A stretch of DNA of 64,000 nt from Mycteria americana (lineage: Eukaryota; Chordata; Aves; Ciconiiformes; Ciconiidae). Under the pieces are notes generated by a model, which had not been told where the DNA came from, did not search any database, and was given only the letters and a program-made list of their open reading frames with translations. This document shows positions 49,460 through 64,000 of the stretch, piece by piece (the first letter of the stretch is position 1; each line of letters starts with the position of its first letter). A program made the position numbers and the translations under genes. The stretch spans positions 1,180,501-1,244,500 of the forward strand of contig NC_134367.1 of the NCBI RefSeq assembly GCF_035582795.1, given 5' to 3'.

Positions 49460-50190
49460 TTCGGCTGTGACAGGCACGCTCCCCCTCCCCCGATAAAGAC
49501 CGGGGCTTTTAACACGGCGGTCACCGCCCTTTCGCGCCTCATTTTCGCGCCCTTTCCGCCCTGCCGTGCCCCCCGGCACGTACACAGCGGGGCAGGGGGA
49601 GCAGGAGAGGCGGGAGCCCTTGCTCAGCAGACAGGGGCCACAGCCAATGAGGCGCCTGGGCTCGGAGAAGCTTCTAGACCATGGCCGATGGTGGCCGCGG
49701 CTCCGACGCGACCCGGGGAGTAAATGGGGCGGCGCCGGAGCCCCCCCCGGAGTGGTGTGCTCAGGGCAGCGGGGCGGTGCTCGGGCCCCCTGCCCTGCCC
49801 TGGGACTGGGCTGGCACCGGAGGAAACCTCCCGGGATGGAGTGCCCTCGCCTCTGGGGAGTGATTTCTCCTGGCTCCATCCTTGAGCGAGCCCCCGGCCC
49901 CCGGGTGAGCGACTGCATCTGCTGGGTACCCACGGGGAGAGTTTCCCCCTTGGTGAGGGGGGGTGTGCGCGCGCTGTGGGTCGTCATTCTGTGTGTAGTG
50001 CCGTGTCGGGACAGGACCCCGACTGACACCTCGAACCTGTCGTGTGTGAAATGTTACTGGAGTGTTGACTGATTTTGGTTTACCCCTGGTCCTCGTTGTT
50101 TTCTCCGGGTTCTTTTGGCTGTGCTGTGCAATGAAGTTGTGTGAGCTTGTCCCTCGTTTGAGTTCGTTTTAGTGAACCTCCGTGACGTGC
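49460..50190 (+). promoter_or_regulatory. CpG-rich promoter-like block, unit 3
   Basis: Counterpart of the blocks in units 1 and 2, with the same CCAAT box and GC boxes, a short C tract on the left and the extra CCTGCC repeat as in unit 2. Confidence 0.5.
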
Positions 50191-51094
50191 GGGAGGCTGG
50201 GGTGTCACTTTGGCTGCGCACAAGCCAGAGAGCAAGTGAGCAGCTGGGCAAGAGTGTGAAAAACCCATCAGAGATGGGAGGAAAAGCAAACAAGCAGGTA
50301 GGAGTGGGGTGCTTCTGTGACCTGTTTTATAAAACAACTCCTGAAACACACAGAGTATGTTTAGAGAGGAGACATGTTTTATTCTGCGCAGGGTGCAAGG
50401 TGGAATGTTTCCACAAATTAAGCACACCTACTGTAATTCTCTTCAACATTTATACATGCAAGTTAACATAGCACACCTATCTAATACATAATCATTAGGC
50501 TGACTAAGCATCCTCTTCTTCCATTGGTCTGTATTTTCTCTGCTTAGGTTTAAAGCTACAGTGAGATTTTTAACTCACTGCACATGCTCAAAAGGAGTGG
50601 GGGGTTAGTCCTTTCGTCCCTCAATTGGGTTGGTGGTCCCGATCTCCCCCTGCCGTCTTTACTTTTCCCCTAGTTACTGTGACTCCTGCTGTTTGCATGG
50701 TTGTGCTGTCCCTTTACCTTTAGGACCTTCCCTGTAGGAGGATGTTCCTGTTACTCGTCCTTGAAGTGTTACAGCTTTGCATTTGTTGAGGAGATGCTAG
50801 TTAGTGAAACACATGCGTGTTAGTGAAGTGTGCAGTGCCAGCACCCTCTTACCTGGCCTGAGCATTATCTGTTACCTTGAGGATTCTACAATTATCATGT
50901 TAGTTTCCACTTTTAACTGTGATCCCTTCCTAGCTACTAATAACTTCTGTACTTTTTCATTATTATTAAAAAACCCCCAAAACCATATATATGGTCTAAG
51001 GTAACACTTTGGTGTCACCCCAACCTCTCCTCCGCTCGCGGGGGAGATCTCGCAGGGTTTCTTGGCCTCCCCAGCTGACCCCTTTGCACATCCC
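50191..51094 (+). pseudogene. X'': decayed X 5' end split by a solo LTR, unit 3
   Basis: Same structure as in units 1 and 2, with the two X-like halves separated by the solo LTR. Confidence 0.72.
50316..51006 (-). mobile_element. Solo LTR, unit 3
   Basis: A 691-bp minus-strand LTR with TG...CA ends and CTTC/CTTT target duplications, in the same position as in the other units. Confidence 0.85.
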
Positions 51095-51591
51095 CTGTCT
51101 CGTCCCACTCGGTGGTTTGCGAGAGGGGTGAATCTTTTTGATTCCCCGAGGGTTTGTGTATCGACAAAGGCCGATCTCTGCTTGACAGAGCCGTGTGGCT
51201 GGTAGAGTCACGACAATGACTCAGAGGAACACTCTGAGCAGCAACTTGATTAACCAGGACCAGGTAGCCATCACAGTGGCCCATCCTGGCCTAGGGGTGG
51301 AGGTGGGCGGCCCAGAGGGACCTTCCCTGCCTGCTCCCCCGCGGGCCCTGGGCTATGTCCTGCAGTGCATTGTCCCCCAAACCCTCACACAGGGGCTCTC
51401 TGGGCGCGGCTGCTCCCCGATGGCTTCACAATGTCCTGCGCCAGCTCAGCCCTGGGTCGCCGTGGCAGCCATTGTGTGTCGACGCCATGTCACCATTGCA
51501 TCACAAACGTGGCCCTTAAAGTAGTGGCTTTCGGGGAGGCTGGGGTGTCACTTTGGCTGCGTGCGAGCCAGTGAGCAAGCGAGCAGCTGGC

Positions 51592-54012
51592 ATGAGTGTG
51601 CCAAACCCATCAGAGATGGGAGAAAAAGCAAACAAGCAGGTAGGAGCGGGGTGCTTCGGTGTCACCGCAACCTCTCCTCTCCTCCCCTCAGGGGATCTCG
51701 CCGGGTTTCTGGGCCTCCCCAGCTGACCCCTTTGCACGTCCCCTCGCCATGCAGAACGTCTGGAGGAGAGGCTGGAACTCCCTGTGCGAGATGGAGGAGT
51801 GGAAGCTGACGGCGCTCATCTGCTGCTCAAGCCTGAGCGTTTGGGGCCTCTGCGCGCTGGTGCTGCCCTGCACCCCCGGCTTGTTGGCCATCCTGGGTGT
51901 GAGCATCTTCACGACCTGGTGGCCCAACAGCAATACCAAGGTAGGTGTCCGTCTTGGCATCGCCCCAAACACTCCCTGGGCAGGGGTTAGCCCAGGGCAG
52001 AGCCCATGCGTGGGGTGCTCGGGAGGGGCCCCATTTGGGAGGGAGCAGAGAACAGTGGCCGTTGCCCACCCAGCCAGGCCCCTGCTCAGGCACCAGGCTT
52101 GGGGCCAGGGACACCCCAGTCCCTGTAACTCCCGTTCCCCTTCCCAGGGTCCTTGTTTCCTGGGCAGGGGCCCTCCTGGCTGAGGGGAGACACCCCGCAC
52201 TAACTTTCTGGGCTTGCTTTCTGGGGACAGGGGACCTCTGTGAGGAAGAGCTCACGCAGAAGCAGGAGGAAGAACCCAAGAGGTGAGCAGCCCCGTCCCA
52301 GGGCTGTGCCGGGCTCCGCAGCGGCTCCCGGCCGAGAGACGCCATTGCAGCTGGAGCCCCCGCGACGGCCGCCCTTGCTCACTCTCCCTCTGCCTCCTCC
52401 CCCAGCAGCCTCTGTCCCCTGGGAAGGCGTGGAGGGGTCTGCAGAGAGCCTGAAGGCAGGGTAAGGAGAGCCGTTCCCTGCAGGGGGGCAGCCCCCTCGG
52501 GGAGCCCCTGGCTGGGGAACCCCACTCGTGGGTCCCTCTGCCCCGTGCAGCTGCCCCGTCACCCTGGGGAGGCTGCGGGTGGGTGAGAGCAGGATCCGGC
52601 ACAGAGCCGGGGCCCGGGGTCAGCCCTGATGCCCTGAGGAAGCCCAGGAAGGGATGGGGTTGGGGGGCGAGGGAAGGGGGGGATGGCTCGGGGAGGGCCA
52701 GGGCAAACCCCTGCGGGGATGGCAGGTTTGCAGGGCAATGCCCTCTGCTGACACCCACCGTACCCCCTCCCACAGAGCCCAGCGGTGGCCCCAGCAGTGG
52801 CCCCTCTCTGTCCTCAGCCCCTGGCCTGGGCTGGCCCTTCTCTCCTCGGCCTGGAAGGCACCCGCAGTCGGTCAGGAGAAGACAGAGCGGGTGCTGGGTC
52901 TCGCCTGTCCCACAGCAGCCCCCGGTATTTCCCCCTGCAGGTGGGGGAAGCCCCATGGAGGAGAATGGCGGGAAAGCAGCTGCAGAGGGGAAGCAGCTTC
53001 TGCAAGGGAGCTCCCCCAGGAGACTGGAGACGTGGATCAAGGTGGAAATGTCCGTGCTGACACCAGCTCAGAGCTCCTCAGGAACCAGCCCTCCATCACC
53101 AACATGGAGGAGCTCACCCGATCCCTCATGGAGTCCCTGGACGTCACCCAAATCTGCCTCGACCTGCTGGGAAAGCTGAAGGTGACTCAGCCTAGCGCTG
53201 CTCCAGTCCTGTGCAGAGACGTGAGGAAAGAATACCTCGTCTGCCCGCAGTGCCGTCGATGCCTCGTGGGCAGCTGCCCGCACTACAGCGAGCCCATGGC
53301 AGAACAGGACCTGCCCATGCTGGCGGCCTTCCTCCACACCGTGGACATCCTGGTGCACGAGGAGGACCTGCAGCTGGAAGTGGGGCTGGGCTTTGAGCTG
53401 GCCATGGGTGGGGAGCCGGGCTACGTGTGGGAGATAACCCAGCAGCTCCCCGAAATAGCCCCGGAGAGATGCTGCGAGGACTGCAAGGCGCCTCTGCCCA
53501 GGAGCCCTGGGGAGAGCGAGGGCTCGCAGCCATTCTTCCCCATCCTCGGGGCCCAGGGAACAGCGACGGGAGCGATGAGAGCGGCCAGGCAGGACGCAAG
53601 GGCTCCTCCTGCAAGGCAGGCGGGGACCCAAGGCCGCGACAGCAGCGGTGCAGAGCTGCCGCCAGCTGGGCAGGGGGAGTCTGTCCCCAGCCTGGCCCCC
53701 ACGCAGCCCCTGCCCCCATGGGCACAGCCCCCCTCCCCGTCAGCCCTGGACCGGCTGCGCAGAGTTGGGATGAAGCCCCTGCCCTGGGTGGGGTACAAGG
53801 GCCTGGGGCAGGGGCTCGGTCTGCAGCGCATCTCCCAGGCCTGGTGCAAACTGAAGACCAGGGTGCAGAGCAGCGTCGGGGCCAAGTGGGACTGGCTGTG
53901 GGAAGCGGAGAGCTCGGCACCCGACGGCACCAGGGAAGAGGACCGGACGCTGCCGTTCGATCTGCGCTTTAAGGCCGAAGCGCTCTTCCGCGCCATGGCG
54001 ATGGAGGCGTAA
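51592..54012 (+). CDS. Gene X copy 4: predicted membrane protein with Cys cluster, about 546 aa, unrecognised
   Basis: Exons 51592-51639, 51692-51940, 52231-52282, 52406-52460 and 52776-54012 join in one open frame. Exon 5 encodes the same residues as copy 2, and the intron after exon 2 also matches copy 2 (for example CCATGCGTGGGG) where copy 3 differs. This copy is the nearest to the genuine OTOF gene and converges with it: the X polyadenylation signal at 55265 and OTOF's own on the other strand at 55254 nearly coincide. Product and function are as unknown as for copy 2. Confidence 0.72.
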
Positions 54013-55270
54013 GGAGCACCGGCAAGAAAAGGTGGGCGTGGGAGGAGCGTGGGCAGGGCGAGCACAGCATGGGAGGACGGGGACGGGACTGGGCTGTCTT
54101 GTGCAGCCGTCGAAGCTGTGTTGTTGGGGAGGTGTTTCTGTAGGAGGAGATAGCGTGGTCTGGGAGCGTTGGGGTGACGGTGAGAGATGTGATGGCCTCT
54201 CGTTGATTTTTGTGTTGGACGGGGCTGTTAAACAGGAGCGGGACTGGCACCACGTTCCCCGCGAGGTGTGGTCCCTTTGGCCCCCGTGGAGATGTTCCCG
54301 CAGATAGCCACGTGGCTTCTGTGTGCGCTGAGCCAGCTGACCACCAAGCTGCTCGGCTGCCCCTCTCTGTGGGGCCAGAGGCTGTTGGTTTTTTGGCGGA
54401 TGGTCATGGCAGCTAGGAGAGGCCCCCCATTGCCCTCCCCCACTGCCCTCCACCAGCAAGGGGCCCCTGCTGGGCTCTGCTGGGAAGGGCACTCGGGGCC
54501 TGTGGGGGTCCTGGCAGCGGGCAGATGTCCCTGGCTAAGCCGGTGCTTCCCGTGCACACACGGGACTGCTGGGAGGGAAAGCACGTGGAGGGGCAGGATG
54601 GGGCCCAGAGGCAGAGAGAGGTGCAGGACCCTGGTGCGTGGAAGAGGCCGAGGGAGGTGTGTGTCCTGCGGGGCTTGTGGAGGGCAAGGGGAAATGCCAG
54701 GGATGCCCAGGAGGTGCCCGCTGCTCACACAGCCCCTTTGCTCAGAGACCCCGTTTGGGCCCCAGGGCCCCCCTTTGCCCCCAGCCTGGGCCTCTGTGGG
54801 GCCTCCCCGCCCCAGGGGTTCCTGCTTGCAGACAAGTGGAGCCCTGGGGTCCCTCCTCATCTCCTTTCTCTCTCCTAGGGTGGGCAAGAAGAGACTACCA
54901 GGCAGGACCACCCCTAGTGCAGCCTGCAGACGATGGGGAGAAGTGACTTCCCTGCCCAGCAGCAGCCCCTCTTGGACCCTGTCGTCCCCAGGACGTCGCT
55001 GTCTGCCTGCTGCCATCCTGCCCAGAGGCAAGGCAGGGCCATGCCTGTTTTGGTCCCTGTGCAGCTGAGGGACCAGGTGGCCACGCAGGGCACAGGACCT
55101 GGGGAGAGGCAGCGGGAAAAGAGGCTGCGACTGGGAAGCAGTGGGGCAGACGGAGGGAAGGAGGAAAGTGCTCGCCTTGAAGAGCAGCCAGCGATGAGTG
55201 GTCTCCCCACTAATGCAAGACTTCGGCAGAGAACCCAGAAGTGAAAGCCGATTTTTATTGACTGATTAAA
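54013..55270 (+). other. Gene X 3' region, unit 4, with an X'-like patch
   Basis: Same layout as in the other units (acceptor ending at 54878, ATTAAA at 55265-55270). Around 54731-54900, however, it carries bases typical of X' (GAGACCCCGTTTGGGCC and GTGGGCAAGAAG), together with private changes and a short length difference. That pattern fits gene conversion from an X' copy. Confidence 0.55.
55254..55270. terminator. Back-to-back polyadenylation signals for X and OTOF
   Basis: AATAAA on the minus strand (55254-55259, fitting an OTOF 3' UTR of about 1.0 kb) and ATTAAA on the plus strand (55265-55270, for X) lie 5 bp apart. The same pair occurs at 18775-18791, 30938-30954 and 43101-43117. This makes X and OTOF a convergent pair that shares its ends. 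Confidence 0.5.
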
Positions 55271-56276
55271 ACAGCAATATCCTAAAAACATCCCCAAGAT
55301 CTCCTCAATTATTCAGTGAGGGTCTTGCACACTTGAAGCTGAGAAATGTGGCTTTCCAGCAGCTCAGTATTGCAGTGAGCTGAGAAAAGAGCTCTTCCCT
55401 AATATACACGGCAAGAAAGACTCCAGCCGCAATACTTATCAATCCAAACAAAATAAACTGAGAATCAAGAAGACCACAGGGAGCTCACACTGTGCCAGAG
55501 AACCTGGCTCCCTGTGAGCCCCTGGGGATGTCCAGCCATCGTCACCTCTGGGTCGGTAACCTTAGGAAGATGTTAGAGCTGCTGAACTCTTCCCTGCCTC
55601 TGCCAGAGCCATGGGGAAGGAAAGGCAGGGCTCTCTGCAGGGCCTGGGCGGCTGCTGGGGGACAGTGCCTGGTGTCCCCAGTGGTGCGATGGACCCCTGC
55701 AGCGGGGGGCAGTGACCTCCAGAGCTATGAGTGGAGCAAGGACAGTGCTGGCAAGGGGGGACAGGCGTTGGGGCCACTCTGTGCCGTCCCCACGGTGGTG
55801 GGGCTGGTGTGTCTCCAGTTGTCCCAGGTCCCCACTTCATCCTTGTTTCTGAATGTCCCTCCACGGAGCCTTTCGGGACGGCTGCATGGCTCCAGCAATG
55901 CAGCCCCAGCTCTTGCTCCCCTTCCCCTGGGGCCGGGGGCTGAGCTCCCCAGGAGGGCACCTGCCATGGCCACAGTGGGCAAAGGGCTCTGAGACTCCCA
56001 GCCTGGGTGCCCCACAGTAGCCAGCTGGGCACCTCTACCAGCCCCGCTGAGGGACGCACAGCCTCGGGATCGACGCCACCCTCCGACCCCATTTCTCTGG
56101 GACTAAAGCCATGAATGGGACCCACAGAGGAGGAAGGCAAAAGAGGAGGCCCAGCAGCAGGAGCAGCAGGGAGGAGGTGTTCCCCGAAGCTGCTGAGAGG
56201 CTGCAGCGAGGAGAAAGGTATGGGGCTGGGGAAGGTCGTGGCGCAGGGCTGGGGACATGAGGGAGGCTCCCGTGCT

Positions 56277-64000
<7,724 letters not shown>

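Larger units (their letters stand above)
40731..52890 (+). repeat. Array unit 3
   Basis: Third period, from inside X copy 3 to inside X copy 4. At diagnostic sites it groups with unit 1 (T in PPSPTALD, G at the GGGTTGAGG site of the OTOF exon, and the RNase H region of the ERV). Confidence 0.92.

Overview
This is a piece of a bird genome. It holds a reverse-oriented CR1 LINE tail at about 15.23 kb and broken gammaretrovirus-like ERVs. It also has two vertebrate genes whose exons are unmistakable: the 3' half of SELENOI (plus strand, 0.5-4.46 kb) and the 3' end of OTOF (minus strand, 64.0-56.28 kb). The two genes point towards each other. The CR1 tail looks more like those of non-galliform birds, but the species cannot be fixed from this window. 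From here on, 'X' means an unrecognised gene lying between them.

Layout: 1-4459 holds four coding exons of SELENOI, with an in-frame selenocysteine TGA at 4406-4408. Its 3' UTR runs to about 6.2 kb and carries a weak SECIS candidate and a perfect 15-bp hairpin. From 6.2 to 14.2 kb I recognise no gene. From 14.2 to 16.4 kb there are degenerate tandem repeats, a CR1 fragment and a decayed scrap of X.

From 16405 to 56506 the window is a tandem array with a period of about 12.16 kb, present 3.3 times (units start at 16405, 28568, 40731 and 52891). In order along the plus strand, a unit holds: the large last coding exon of X; the X 3' region; a minus-strand copy of the OTOF terminal exon; a second, diverged X 3' end (X'); a broken 3' half of an ERV; a CpG-rich promoter-like block; a decayed X 5' end split by a solo LTR (X''); and the 5' exons of a fresh X gene. 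X genes therefore straddle the unit boundaries chosen here. Three copies (27269-29689, 39431-41852, 51592-54012) join across five exons into one open frame of about 546 codons. A fourth copy at 16405-17526 has only the last exon. X predicts a membrane-anchored protein with a basic stretch after the membrane segment and a Cys-rich cluster; I do not recognise the family.

The last unit runs straight into the genuine OTOF gene, whose terminal exon is the rightmost of four near-identical terminal exons. The other three lie downstream of it in OTOF's own direction of transcription, each with its splice acceptor and 59-codon membrane-anchor frame intact. OTOF also carries a duplicated 93-bp/99-bp exon pair in its C2F region with identical splice phases. 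The main candidates for something new are the X array, the spare OTOF terminal exons and the duplicated OTOF exon.
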